Positions 9,290 through 17,943 of a stretch of DNA of 64,000 bases are shown in pieces. The position numbers were made by a program, and so were the translations under genes. Every line of letters begins with the position of its first letter. Position 1 is the first letter of the stretch. The notes below the pieces were generated by a model, which was given only the letters and a program-made list of their open reading frames with translations, searched no databases and was not told the DNA's origin. The stretch is from Rhizobacter sp. Root1221 (GTDB taxonomy: Bacteria; Pseudomonadota; Gammaproteobacteria; Burkholderiales; Burkholderiaceae_C): the NCBI RefSeq assembly GCF_001425785.1, contig NZ_LMDI01000012.1, forward strand, positions 311,566 to 375,565, given 5' to 3'.

Positions 9290-10270
9290 ATGAAAAACAT
9301 CACCCTGCGCCTGCGTACCGGCGTCCTCGCCGCCGCGCTGGCTTGCGTCGGCTCGTTGGCCAGCGCCACCGAGTTCCGTTCGTCGGACATCCACCCTGAC
9401 GACTACCCCACCGTGCTGGCGGTCCGCCACATGGGTGAACTCGTTGCGAAGCGCACGAACGGCAAGCACACCATCAAGGTGTATGCGAAGTCCGCCCTGG
9501 GCATCGAGAAGGACACCATCGAGCAGACCAAGCTGGGCGCGCTGGCCATGACCCGCGTCAACGTGGCGCCGATGAACAACATCTGCCCGGAAACCACCGT
9601 GCCGACGATGCCGTTCCTCTTCAACAGCAAGGAGCACATGCGGCACGTCCTCGACGGCCCCATCGGCGACGAGATCCTGAAGGCCTGCGCGGCCCAGGGC
9701 TTCATCGGCCTCGCGTTCTACGACAGCGGCGCCCGTTCGATCTACTCCGTCAAGAAGCCCATCAAGACCATCGCTGACACGAAGGGCCTGAAGGTGCGCG
9801 TGCAGCAATCCGACCTGTGGGTCTCGCTGCTCGAGGCCATGGGCGCCAACGCCACGCCGATGCCCTTCGGTGAGGTCTACACCGCACTGAAGACCGGCCT
9901 GATCGACGCCGCCGAGAACAACTACCCGAGCTACGAGAGCTCGCGTCACTTCGAAGTGGCGAAGTACTTCTCGAAGACCGAACACTCGATGGCCCCCGAG
10001 ATCCTGTTGTTCTCGAAGAAGATCTGGGACACGCTGACCCCCGACGAGCAGAAGATCTTCCGCGAGTCCGCCAAGGAATCGGTCGGCTACATGCGCAAGC
10101 TGTGGGACGAGCGTGAAGAGAAGTCGCTCGCGACCGTCAAGGCCGCTGGCGTCCAGATCGTCGAAGTGGACAAGGCATCGTTCCAGTCGGCGATGAGGCC
10201 GGTGTATGACAAGTACCTTCAGGATCCGAAGCTGAAGGCCATGGTCGCACGGGTGCAGGCCACGAAATGA
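9290..10270 (+). CDS. TRAP transporter solute-binding protein (DctP family)
   Basis: A 326-residue periplasmic receptor with a signal peptide ([21 protein letters not shown], cleavage near SLASA-T). The mature part follows the DctP pattern: a [14 protein letters not shown] helix, [38 protein letters not shown], and [35 protein letters not shown], where the arginine of the RVQQS strand normally pairs with the substrate carboxylate. It is followed by the two membrane subunits, so the system is complete. Because it sits in the uronate operon after the lactonase gene, galacturonate or glucuronate is the likely ligand. Confidence 0.9.
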   Translation: MKNITLRLRTGVLAAALACVGSLASATEFRSSDIHPDDYPTVLAVRHMGELVAKRTNGKHTIKVYAKSALGIEKDTIEQTKLGALAMTRVNVAPMNNICPETTVPTMPFLFNSKEHMRHVLDGPIGDEILKACAAQGFIGLAFYDSGARSIYSVKKPIKTIADTKGLKVRVQQSDLWVSLLEAMGANATPMPFGEVYTALKTGLIDAAENNYPSYESSRHFEVAKYFSKTEHSMAPEILLFSKKIWDTLTPDEQKIFRESAKESVGYMRKLWDEREEKSLATVKAAGVQIVEVDKASFQSAMRPVYDKYLQDPKLKAMVARVQATK

Positions 10271-10812
10271 CCGTCGCATCGCATTCCCTGGTAGCTCCAA
10301 TGACCGCGTCTCCGCCGCCCAACCTGTTCACGCGAACTTGCAGTTTCATCGCGAAAACCTGCTTGAACATCGGCGTGGTCGGCATGGTGCTGCTGGTGAT
10401 TGCGGTGCTGTACCAGGTCTTCGGTCGTTACATCATGAACGACACACCCACGTGGGCGGAGACCATCGCGATCCTGCTCGTGCTGTACGTGACGATGCTC
10501 GGTGTGGCAGTGGGCGTCCATGACGCCGGCCACATCGGCCTCGAGTCGTTCCTGGTGCTGGCCCCCGAGTGGCTGCGCCTGAAACTCGAGATCCTGATCC
10601 ACGCGCTGGTGCTGGTCTTCGGCGTGGTCATGGCGTGGCAGTGCGGCATCCTGGCCGAGTCGGTCATGGCGTACAAGCTGCCCACGCTGGGCATTTCCGA
10701 GGCGTTCAGGTACTTGCCGGCATCGTTGGCCGGCGTCCTCATCGCACTCTTTTCGTTTGAACACATTGTTGCGCTCGTGCGTGGCACCGAGGTTGAGCCC
10801 GCATGGCACTGA
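10267..10812 (+). CDS. TRAP transporter small permease (DctQ family)
   Basis: A 181-residue membrane protein with four hydrophobic segments, characteristic of the small TRAP subunit; the [22 protein letters not shown] stretch is typical of the second helix pair. The start codon overlaps the stop of the receptor gene (ATGA). An alternative ATG at 10300 would remove eleven residues and still leave all membrane helices. The 3' end overlaps the large-permease gene by 10 bp. Confidence 0.88.
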   Translation: MTVASHSLVAPMTASPPPNLFTRTCSFIAKTCLNIGVVGMVLLVIAVLYQVFGRYIMNDTPTWAETIAILLVLYVTMLGVAVGVHDAGHIGLESFLVLAPEWLRLKLEILIHALVLVFGVVMAWQCGILAESVMAYKLPTLGISEAFRYLPASLAGVLIALFSFEHIVALVRGTEVEPAWH

Positions 10813-12086
10813 CAATTCTCTGCATCACGTTCGCCCTGCTGCTGCTGCTGGGCGTTCCGGTCGCGTTCTCGATCGGCCTCTCGTCGCTCGCGACCATCCT
10901 GTATGAAGGCTTGCCGCTCGCGGTGGGCTTCCAGCAGATGATCTCCGGGATGAACCCGTTCTCGTTCCTCGCGATCCCGTTCTTCATCTTTGCCGGTGAA
11001 ATCATGATGTACGGCGGCATTGCCGACCGCATCATCGCGCTGGCCAAGAGCCTGATGGGCCATGTGCGAGGTGGTCTCGGCATGAGCAACGTCGTGGCCT
11101 GCACGCTGTTCGGTGGTGTCTCCGGTTCGCCGGTGGCCGACGTGTCGGCCATGGGCGCGGTGCTGATCCCCCAGATGAAAAAAGAGGGCTACCACGCTGA
11201 CTACGCCGTCAACGTGACAACCCACGCCTCGCTCGTGGGCGCCCTGATGCCCACCAGCCACAACCTGATCATCTTCGCGCTCGCCGCGAGCGGCAAGGCG
11301 AGCATCTCGACGCTGATCCTGGCGGGTGTCCTGCCGGCCATCCTGCTGACCCTGTGCAACCTGGGCGCGGCGTACCTGGTGGCGGTCAAGCGCGGTTACC
11401 CGGCCGGTGAATTCCCGGGCTGGGCCATCGTGGCCAAGTCGTTCGGCCAGGCGCTGCCGGGCCTGTTCGTGGTGGTGATCATCATCGCGGGCATCCTGTC
11501 GGGGGCGTTCACCGCCACCGAATCGGCTGCAGTCGCCGTGCTGTGGGCGCTGCTGCTCACGGTCATTGCCTACCGCACGCTGACCATGGAACAGTTCATC
11601 CGCTCGGCTGCCAAGGCGGTGAAGACCACCGGCGTGGTGCTGCTGCTGATCGGCATTTCGTCGATGTTCGGGTACCTGATCGGCCTGTATGGCGTGGCGG
11701 AGATGACGGGCACTGCCTTGTCGAACCTCTCCACCACCCCGTGGGTCATCTTCCTGGCCGTCAACGTGATCCTGTTCGTGCTGGGCACGTTCCTCGACAT
11801 GGCCGCCACGATCCTGATCTGCACGCCGATCTTCCTGCCCATCTGCCAGCAGTTCGGCATGAGCACCGAGCAGTTCGGCATCGTGATGCTGATCAACTGC
11901 GCGCTGGGCCTGAACACGCCGCCCGTGGGTACCACCCAGTTCATCGGGTGTGCCATCGGGGGGGTGTCGGTGGGCACGGTGATGCGCACGATCTGGCCGT
12001 TCTACGGCGCGCTGATCCTGGCGCTGATGCTGGTGACCTACGTGCCGGGCTTCTCGATGTGGTTGCCGAATCTCGTCTTGAAATAA
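10803..12086 (+). CDS. TRAP transporter large permease (DctM family)
   Basis: A 427-residue membrane protein with the about twelve helices of DctM. Diagnostic stretches include LGVPVAFSIGLSS at the N-terminus, MNPFSFLAIPFFIFAGEIM, VACTLFGGVSGSPVADVSAMG and the C-terminal LNTPPVGTTQF. It forms the sodium-driven channel with the small subunit encoded just upstream. It is the last gene of the udh operon; the dispersed repeat and a strong terminator follow. Confidence 0.92.
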   Translation: MALTILCITFALLLLLGVPVAFSIGLSSLATILYEGLPLAVGFQQMISGMNPFSFLAIPFFIFAGEIMMYGGIADRIIALAKSLMGHVRGGLGMSNVVACTLFGGVSGSPVADVSAMGAVLIPQMKKEGYHADYAVNVTTHASLVGALMPTSHNLIIFALAASGKASISTLILAGVLPAILLTLCNLGAAYLVAVKRGYPAGEFPGWAIVAKSFGQALPGLFVVVIIIAGILSGAFTATESAAVAVLWALLLTVIAYRTLTMEQFIRSAAKAVKTTGVVLLLIGISSMFGYLIGLYGVAEMTGTALSNLSTTPWVIFLAVNVILFVLGTFLDMAATILICTPIFLPICQQFGMSTEQFGIVMLINCALGLNTPPVGTTQFIGCAIGGVSVGTVMRTIWPFYGALILALMLVTYVPGFSMWLPNLVLK

Positions 12087-12190
12087 GGCCCCCCAGTCGC
12101 TTCGCTCCTGCCCCCAAGGGGCGCCCGCGGTCGCCCGGGGGACCCGGGCTCGGCGGTAGCTTGATCTGCGGCTTCGCTTTGCTCGCCTGA
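12087..12190 (+). repeat. Dispersed intergenic repeat, copy A
   Basis: About 100 bp beginning directly after the TAA of the large-permease gene. It starts with CCCCCCAGTCGCTTCGCTCC, holds a GC-rich middle with several short palindromes, and ends with TTGATCTGCGGCTTCGCTT. Nearly identical to the copy at 33840-33942 (opposite orientation) and similar at both ends to the copy at 45106-45210. Confidence 0.85.
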
Positions 12191-12205
12191 TCTGTTCTGT
12201 TCGGC

Positions 12206-12232
12206 AAAAGGCCCGCTTCGTGCGGGCCTTTT
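12206..12232. terminator. Bidirectional terminator between the TRAP operon and glycerate kinase
   Basis: A perfect 11-bp stem (AAAAGGCCCGC / GCGGGCCTTTT) with a TTCGT loop. The A and T runs at either side let it act in both directions between the convergent genes. Confidence 0.88.
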
Positions 12233-12254
12233 CAATGGCGTGGGTGAACGGGGA

Positions 12255-13568
12255 TCAGAGGATCAGGAGTGCGCGGAAGTCGTTCACGTTCGTGAACGTG
12301 GGGCCGGGCACGACCAGGTCGCCGAGGGGCTTGAAGAAGTTGTAGGCGTCGTTGCGGTCGAGGTGCTCGTCGGCCTTCAGGCCGAGCGCGGCGGCGCGGG
12401 CGAGGGTGTCGGGCGTGACGAGGGCGCCGGCGTTGTCCTCGATGCCGTCGATGCCGTCGGTGTCGGCGGCCAGCACGTACACGCCGGGTTCTCCCTGCAG
12501 CGCGACGGCGCAGCCCAGCAGGAACTCGGTGGCACGCCCGCCTCGGCCCCCCTTGGCTTTCACGGTCACGGTGGTTTCACCGCCGCTCAGCAGCACGCAG
12601 GGTTTGGCGAACGGCTGCCCGCGGCGCGCCACCGCGCGCGCCAGGGCCGCATGCACCTTGCCCACTTCGCGCGACTCGCCCTCGATCTCGTCCGACAGGA
12701 CGTGAGCCTCGATGCCCGCCGCCCGCGCGGCCGCTGCCGCGGCCTCCAGCGACTCCTGGGGCGTGGCGATCATGTGCACCGTGTGGCCGTCGAAACACGG
12801 GTCACCCGGCTTCGGCGTCTCGAACGCGCCGGACTCGAGCCCCGCGCGCGCCGCCGGCGGCACGTCGATGCCGTAGCGCGCGAGGATGGCGAGGGCGTCG
12901 GCGCACGTGGTGGTGTCGGGCACCGTGGGGCCGCTGGCGATCACTTCGGGCGCGTCACCGGGCACGTCGCTGATCAGCAGCGTGACCACGCGTGCGGGCG
13001 CGCACATCGCCGCGAGCCGCCCGCCCTTGATGGCCGACAGGTGCTTGCGCACGCAGTTCATCTCGTCGATGGCCGCCCCGCTCTTGAGCAGCGCCTTGTT
13101 GATGGCCTGCTTGTCTTCGAGTGACACGCCGGCGGCCGGCAGCGACAGCAGCGCCGAGCCACCGCCGGAGATCAGGCAGAGCACCAGGTCGTCTGCCGTC
13201 AGGCCGTGGGTGAGCGCCACGACGCGCGCGGCCGCGTCGCGGCCGGCGGCGTCGGGCACCGGGTGCGCCGCCTCCACCACCTCGATGCGCCCCGGAGCGG
13301 CCCGGTAGGCAGGGGGGACATGGTCGTAGCGGGTCACCACCAGACCGGAAAGAGGCGCATGCTGCGGCCACAGGGAATCCACGGCGTGGGCCATGGCACC
13401 GCCGGCCTTGCCGGCGCCCAGCACCAGCGTGCGGCCCTTCGGCGGCGCGGGCAGGTAGGCCGCGGTGACGTCCGCGGGCAGTGCGCGGGAGACGGCCGTG
13501 TCGTACAGCGCGCGCAGGAACGCGGCGGGATCGGTGTGCGGAGACGGGGTGTGCATCATGCGTTGCAT
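12255..13568 (-). CDS. ttuD: Glycerate 2-kinase (MOFRL family, TtuD/GckA type)
   Basis: A 437-residue protein of the DUF4147/MOFRL family. Key stretches: LVLGAGKAGGAMAHAV near residue 48, LCLISGGGSALLSLPAAGV near residue 125, NCVRKHLSAIKGGRLA near residue 165, LISDVPGDAPEVIASGPTVPD near residue 195, LLSGGETTVTVKAKGGRGGR near residue 320 and the C-terminal ADTDGIDGIEDNAGA typical of the MOFRL domain. It phosphorylates glycerate to 2-phosphoglycerate, the last step of the route fed by GarL and GarR. Older annotations call this family hydroxypyruvate reductase. Three close ATGs (13568, 13559, 13556) are possible; 13568 has GAGG nine bases upstream. Confidence 0.88.
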   Translation of the reverse strand: MQRMMHTPSPHTDPAAFLRALYDTAVSRALPADVTAAYLPAPPKGRTLVLGAGKAGGAMAHAVDSLWPQHAPLSGLVVTRYDHVPPAYRAAPGRIEVVEAAHPVPDAAGRDAAARVVALTHGLTADDLVLCLISGGGSALLSLPAAGVSLEDKQAINKALLKSGAAIDEMNCVRKHLSAIKGGRLAAMCAPARVVTLLISDVPGDAPEVIASGPTVPDTTTCADALAILARYGIDVPPAARAGLESGAFETPKPGDPCFDGHTVHMIATPQESLEAAAAAARAAGIEAHVLSDEIEGESREVGKVHAALARAVARRGQPFAKPCVLLSGGETTVTVKAKGGRGGRATEFLLGCAVALQGEPGVYVLAADTDGIDGIEDNAGALVTPDTLARAAALGLKADEHLDRNDAYNFFKPLGDLVVPGPTFTNVNDFRALLIL

Positions 13569-13735
13569 TTTCGATGGCCTCGCGCCCGAAGCCCAGAGTT
13601 TTCTGAGCAGCCGTGGGCCACTGGGAACACCGATTGCCGAGACGGGCTCATCCCGTTGCCCTTCGCTGCCCATGCCCCACCTCCTCCCGTTGGCCACCCT
13701 CACCTCCGTTGCCCCGTCTGCCCCGTGGAGGTTCC

Positions 13736-15697
13736 ATGGCCGGCGCTGACGCGACGGCCGCCGATGAGGTGAGCATCGCCCCGGGTGACCGCGCCGACGC
13801 CGCGTCGCGCACCCTGTCCTTCGGCCTGGGCAACGGGGTGCTGTTCGTGCTCGCGGTCGACCCCGAGGTGGCGTTCGGGCACGAGGGGCCGTCTGACCCC
13901 GTGTGCTTTTTTGCCGGAGGCCGCCTGATCGATTTGCCGAATGGCCTCGCGTTGAGCTGGCGCCACGACGGCGAGGCGGCGTGGTTCCGGCCCCGGCCCG
14001 ACCAATTCCTGCGTTGCGAACACCGCCTGCGGCTGTCCGAGGGCGTCGCCGTGCGCGAAGCGCTGGTCCAGGACGATGCCGGCAGGCAGACGCTGTGGCG
14101 CGAGACCCGCCTCGTGAGCCTGGCGCACGCGCACGTGGTGTTGCTCCGCTGGGAACTGACACCGCAGAACTGGTCCGGCCCCATCGTGGTCCGCTCGCTG
14201 CTGGACCTGCGCGCGCAGCGGCAGGCGGCCCATCATCCAGCGTGGGCCCATGGCGGCGAGCCCCATGACGTGCACGACCTGCTGCCCGACGACGGCCTGG
14301 CTGTGCGTGTGACGGGCCCCGGTGCCGGCCAGGCCCTGCGCGTGGACGTGAGCCTGCGCACCTCCGGCGCGCCGTGCCGCCAGGCGGGCCGGGCCCACGA
14401 CCACGACCAGAGCTACCAGCAGCGGCGCGTCGAGCTGCCGCCCGGCGCGGCCGTGTGCATCGACGTGGCAATGACGGTGGTCGATGCCGGCGTCGCGCCG
14501 GTCACGGTGCCCGCGTTCGACCCGGAACTCGAACGGCACCGTGCGGCTTGGCAGGGCCTGTGGTCGCGAGTCCAGGTGTCGGCACCGCAGGACGTGCCGC
14601 TGGAACGCGCCTGCCGCTTCAACGCCTTCCACCTGCTGCAGGCGGTGTCTCCGCTCTCGGTGGGGCGCGACGTGGGCCTGCCGGCCTGGTCCGCGCCCGA
14701 CGGCGCCCCCGGCCACGATGCCTGGGACGAAACGATGGCGCTGCCGTTCTACAGCCTGCACCTGCCCGCCCTGGCCCGCGAACTGCTGAACCACCGCGCC
14801 CGGCGCCTGGGGCCCCAGTCGGCGCGGCCGTGGCATGGCGCTGCGCCCATGGCCGCCTGGCGGCACCACCTTGCCACCCGCGACCGCGCGCTGCTCGAAC
14901 ATGCCTCCGGCGATGTGCTGGTGGCCGCCGCCCGGTTCTGGGCCGACCGTGCCGCGTCCGAGCGTTCCCTGGTGGCAGCCTGGGCGTTGCGTTGTGCCGC
15001 CGGCCTGCGCGACCACCTCGACGAAGCCGCGTGGTCGCGGCTGTGCGCCCGCGTGCAACTGCAGGCGCACGAACCGGCGCTGTGGCACGACCTCAGCCGC
15101 AGCGTCACCGTGCCATGGCACACCGGCGGGGTGCTCGCGCTGCCCGGCGGGGACGGCGCTGACACCCTGATGCTGCTGCACCTGCTGGGTGAGGACGGTG
15201 CCAACGACCTGATCGCCCACGCGGGTGGCCGACCGGCCGCCGGCTGGTACGCGCGCACCGTGCACCACCACATCGCCGCAAGCGCGCCGGCCACGGCCGT
15301 GTCCCGTGTGGTTCGCGCCGGTGTGTTGGCGGCCGTGGACCCGGCCGCCTCGTGGGCGAACTTCCATGTGGCCTTGCATGCCCCGCAGAACGAACGTCCG
15401 GCGCTCGACGATGGCCTCTCGTTCGGTGCGATGGGGGGCGTATGGGACGTGCTGCTGCGCCACTACCTCGGTCTCCAGCCCGAGGCCGATGGACTGCGCC
15501 TGCGGCCGCGGCCGCCCGATGCGCTCGACCGGGTCTCGGTGCGGGTGTGCCTGGCGGGCCATTGGGTGACGGTGCAGTTGCAGGGAAAGGAACTCACGCT
15601 GCACACCTCGGCCGGTGCCCGTCCGTTGGCGCTGCGATTCAACGAGCAGTTCCACGAGGTGGGGCCCGAGTCCACGTGGTCGATTCGTTGTCGCTGA
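13736..15697 (+). CDS. GH65-like protein, probably without catalytic activity
   Basis: A 653-residue protein; GGAGG lies 5 nt before the chosen ATG. It resembles glycoside hydrolase family 65 (disaccharide phosphorylases): the N-terminal beta-sandwich shows LSFGLGNGVLFVLAVDPE, RLIDLPNGLALSWRHDGE and LRWELTPQNWSG; the barrel begins with GAPGHDAWDETMALPFYSLH and LARELLNHRARRL; the end shows DGLSFGAMGGVWDVLLRHYLGL and LRLRPRPP. The stretch that in GH65 enzymes carries the general-acid glutamate (GPDEY) should fall between FWADRA and AWALRCAAG near 14950-14990 but is missing, and the phosphate-site SHGSS is replaced by ATAVS. No transporter or phosphoglucomutase gene is adjacent. It may be a decayed enzyme or a binding protein. 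Confidence 0.75.
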   Translation: MAGADATAADEVSIAPGDRADAASRTLSFGLGNGVLFVLAVDPEVAFGHEGPSDPVCFFAGGRLIDLPNGLALSWRHDGEAAWFRPRPDQFLRCEHRLRLSEGVAVREALVQDDAGRQTLWRETRLVSLAHAHVVLLRWELTPQNWSGPIVVRSLLDLRAQRQAAHHPAWAHGGEPHDVHDLLPDDGLAVRVTGPGAGQALRVDVSLRTSGAPCRQAGRAHDHDQSYQQRRVELPPGAAVCIDVAMTVVDAGVAPVTVPAFDPELERHRAAWQGLWSRVQVSAPQDVPLERACRFNAFHLLQAVSPLSVGRDVGLPAWSAPDGAPGHDAWDETMALPFYSLHLPALARELLNHRARRLGPQSARPWHGAAPMAAWRHHLATRDRALLEHASGDVLVAAARFWADRAASERSLVAAWALRCAAGLRDHLDEAAWSRLCARVQLQAHEPALWHDLSRSVTVPWHTGGVLALPGGDGADTLMLLHLLGEDGANDLIAHAGGRPAAGWYARTVHHHIAASAPATAVSRVVRAGVLAAVDPAASWANFHVALHAPQNERPALDDGLSFGAMGGVWDVLLRHYLGLQPEADGLRLRPRPPDALDRVSVRVCLAGHWVTVQLQGKELTLHTSAGARPLALRFNEQFHEVGPESTWSIRCR

Positions 15698-16256
15698 CCC
15701 TGTGACAGGGGGCTACGCGAAACGGCCTCGACACCTGTGACGCCATGAGCCCCTTCGGGGAGACCTGGCGGAGCGAGCCGGCGCGACGCCGGTTGTCCCC
15801 CATCGCGCCCGCGTCCGGCCTTCGCATGACATTCCGTTTCCGCGACCCGACGAACGAGGAGCGCCCCTGTCGGGTGCCGGCAAGTCCACGCAGGCCAACC
15901 TGCTGGACGAGTCCTTGCACGCCTCTGGCCACCACGCCTTTGTGGTGGACGGCGTGGATGCCGAGTGAAGGTGTGACAACGTGTTCCGAGTCGCCCGCTC
16001 GGAACCGGCGCCACCCGCCCGCGACGACACCGATCACAGCGGGACCGCCAGGGGCCAACGACCGTTCTGTGACGGATCGCGGGCACCACACCGCGACACC
16101 GCGGACAACGTATCGACACAGTGCAACACGGCCTCCTCATGGATCGGTCATGACGATCGCCCCGTGTGGCCCCCATGATCGCGGCCTGGCCTCCCGCACC
16201 ACGGGCGTGCCGGCAAGAAGAGCACCCACCCGCCACGACAACTGTCAGAGGAAGAC
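15698..16256. other. Long intergenic region with a decayed kinase fragment
   Basis: 559 bp between the GH65-like and the secreted-protein genes. No intact gene was found. It holds the CysC-like fragment described separately; the rest shows no recognisable coding pattern, and the last part presumably carries the promoter of the secreted-protein gene. Confidence 0.6.
15867..15968 (+). pseudogene. Remnant of an adenylylsulfate kinase (CysC)-like P-loop domain
   Basis: In one frame the DNA reads LSGAGKSTQANLL, then ESLHASGHHAFVVDG, and stops at TGA (15966-15968). This follows the APS-kinase pattern LSGAGKST-ANxL...LHxxGxxxxxLDGDN closely: P-loop, helix, and second strand in the right spacing. 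Nothing of the rest of the domain is visible after the stop, and upstream only a few residues in another frame (NEER) recall the segment before the P-loop. At about 33 codons it cannot be functional. Similarity was judged by eye. Confidence 0.5.
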
Positions 16257-17822
16257 ATGAAGCGCACGCATCGCAAGACCCTGATCGCCGGTACCGCCAC
16301 GGCCCTACTGTGTGGAAGTGCAGTTCCGGCGTTCGCCGCCGATTGGCCGAGCGGCTTTGCGAAGTGTGCCAACGAACGCGCCACCTGCGCCGTTGGCGCG
16401 AGCTCGCGGCAGGTCTCCTATGGGGCCCAGGACAAGTGGAACATCAAGACCCTGTCAGGCAATGTCGCGTGCACCAACGCCACCTTCGGCGACCCGATTC
16501 CCGGCAAGAAGAAGGCATGCGCGATCGGCCCGGCACCTGCACCTGCACCTGCACCTGCACCTGCACCTGCACCTGCACCTGCGCCTGCGCCAGCGCCAGC
16601 GCCAGCGCCAGCGCCAGCAGCCTGCGACCCCCTGGCGCAACGTGTTCGCACGACCAGCGTTGCCGTGGGCGGCAGCGTCTCGCCGAGCGACGAGTACACC
16701 CCGTCGGTGATTGCCCCGCGCGCCGACGGCACGTCCGTCCTGGCCTGGACCGACAGCGCCGCCCGGAGCGTGCGCATGGCCACGCTGACCTCCAAGGACG
16801 CACTCAATCGCACGCTGCCCGGCGTGGCCGGCCTCGAGGTCCACGCCGCATTGGCCACCTCCAATGGCATCGCCCTGGCGGTCGTGGCCAACGACCCCGA
16901 CATCTACTCGCCCAAGTACTGCCAAGGCAGCAGCACGCCGAACAACAACGTGTGCGGCAAGATGGACCTGGTTCGGCTGGACGCCAACGGCAACCCGCTC
17001 ACGCGCACCACGCTGACCAAGAAGGGCAACGCCGACAGTGACGGCGCGCAGTTCATCTGGTGGTACGGCCATACGGCGCGGCTGGCCACCGATGGCTCGA
17101 AGATCGCGGTCTACTACCGGTCGGCGATGTCCACCGCCCGCCCCAACGTGGCCGGCGAGGTCGACATCCACGCGGGCGACACGCTCAAGTTCGTCGACCT
17201 CGCCAACGGTGCCCTGCTTTCCGGCGGGTGGGACTGGGGGTGCAGCCACAGCTGGTCGGTGCGCACGGCCTACGATGGCAAGCAATGGGCGGCCGCCTGC
17301 CACGGCGACGGTTTCCCCAATGCGATGCAAGTGGGACGCTTGTCCACGCCCACCGCGGCACCCAGCTACCTGCAGTGGCTGGGCGACACCGACCCCGCGA
17401 CCCGCGCCCTGGGCGGCATGGTGCCTGCCAGCGATGGTTTCTGGATCAACTACATCCAGTCCGACAACGGCAACCTCTCCCTGCGGCTGGCCAAGGCCCC
17501 GAGCAACGGCTCGGCCTTGCTGCAACAGCGCACCATCACGGCCGCCACGTCACTGGACAACGCCTATCCGTTCCGGCCCTACATGGCCGCCTACGGCACC
17601 GGCAAGTTGCTGATGGGCTGGAAGGCCTCCGGACGCCTGGTGCTGGCGGTAGCCGATGCCACCACCGGTGCCGTGCTCGAAGGCCCCGTGGCAACGTCCC
17701 TGAACATCGATCAGTTCCAGGACATGACCACCGCGTCCAACGGCGACGTGCTCTGGGCACACAGCAACGGAGGGGGTGTCGTCGGCGTCAACCGCGTTGC
17801 AGCGTGCAAGTTGACCAACTGA
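16257..17822 (+). CDS. Secreted protein with cysteine-rich N-terminal module and Ala-Pro repeat linker
   Basis: A 521-residue exported protein of unknown function. A signal peptide (MKRTHRKTLIAGTATALLCG, cleavage near AFA-A) is followed by a small module (residues about 28-90, WPSGFAKCANERATCAVG ... GNVACTNATFGDPIPGKKKAC) of a type often attached to secreted carbohydrate-active enzymes. A linker of alternating Ala and Pro (residues about 93-121) comes next, and then a 400-residue domain with repeated short beta-like segments (TSVLAWTDSAARSVRMATL, GKLLMGWKASGRLVLAVAD), suggesting a propeller. Spacing Cys residues hint at disulfides. GAGGAAG lies upstream of the ATG. The linker is encoded by a hexanucleotide repeat. 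Confidence 0.75.
   Translation: MKRTHRKTLIAGTATALLCGSAVPAFAADWPSGFAKCANERATCAVGASSRQVSYGAQDKWNIKTLSGNVACTNATFGDPIPGKKKACAIGPAPAPAPAPAPAPAPAPAPAPAPAPAPAPAACDPLAQRVRTTSVAVGGSVSPSDEYTPSVIAPRADGTSVLAWTDSAARSVRMATLTSKDALNRTLPGVAGLEVHAALATSNGIALAVVANDPDIYSPKYCQGSSTPNNNVCGKMDLVRLDANGNPLTRTTLTKKGNADSDGAQFIWWYGHTARLATDGSKIAVYYRSAMSTARPNVAGEVDIHAGDTLKFVDLANGALLSGGWDWGCSHSWSVRTAYDGKQWAAACHGDGFPNAMQVGRLSTPTAAPSYLQWLGDTDPATRALGGMVPASDGFWINYIQSDNGNLSLRLAKAPSNGSALLQQRTITAATSLDNAYPFRPYMAAYGTGKLLMGWKASGRLVLAVADATTGAVLEGPVATSLNIDQFQDMTTASNGDVLWAHSNGGGVVGVNRVAACKLTN
16533..16619 (+). repeat. Hexanucleotide tandem repeat encoding an Ala-Pro linker
   Basis: Eight perfect GCACCT units, one GCGCCT, then five GCGCCA units and a partial unit, all inside the secreted-protein gene. 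Each unit encodes Ala-Pro, so gain or loss of units would change linker length without shifting frame. Confidence 0.95.
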
Positions 17823-17943
17823 CGACGAGGGTGAGGTCCATCGAGCCGGCCGACACTGCGACGGCAGGTCGCCGGCCGAGGTGGGCCCCGCCTTTGCGGC
17901 AGAATCCCGAGCCACAGGAATCACGAAGTACGAAGGAGTCCCG

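Noticed and set aside
15745-16260. 171-codon plus-strand frame in the intergenic region before the secreted-protein gene
   Set aside because: Pro/Arg/Thr-rich shadow-like translation without motifs; the CysC-like fragment is read in a different frame of the same stretch.
16533-16619. Short regular repeats as a CRISPR array or phase-variation switch
   Set aside because: Units are 6 bp without spacers, inside a gene; unit changes keep the reading frame.
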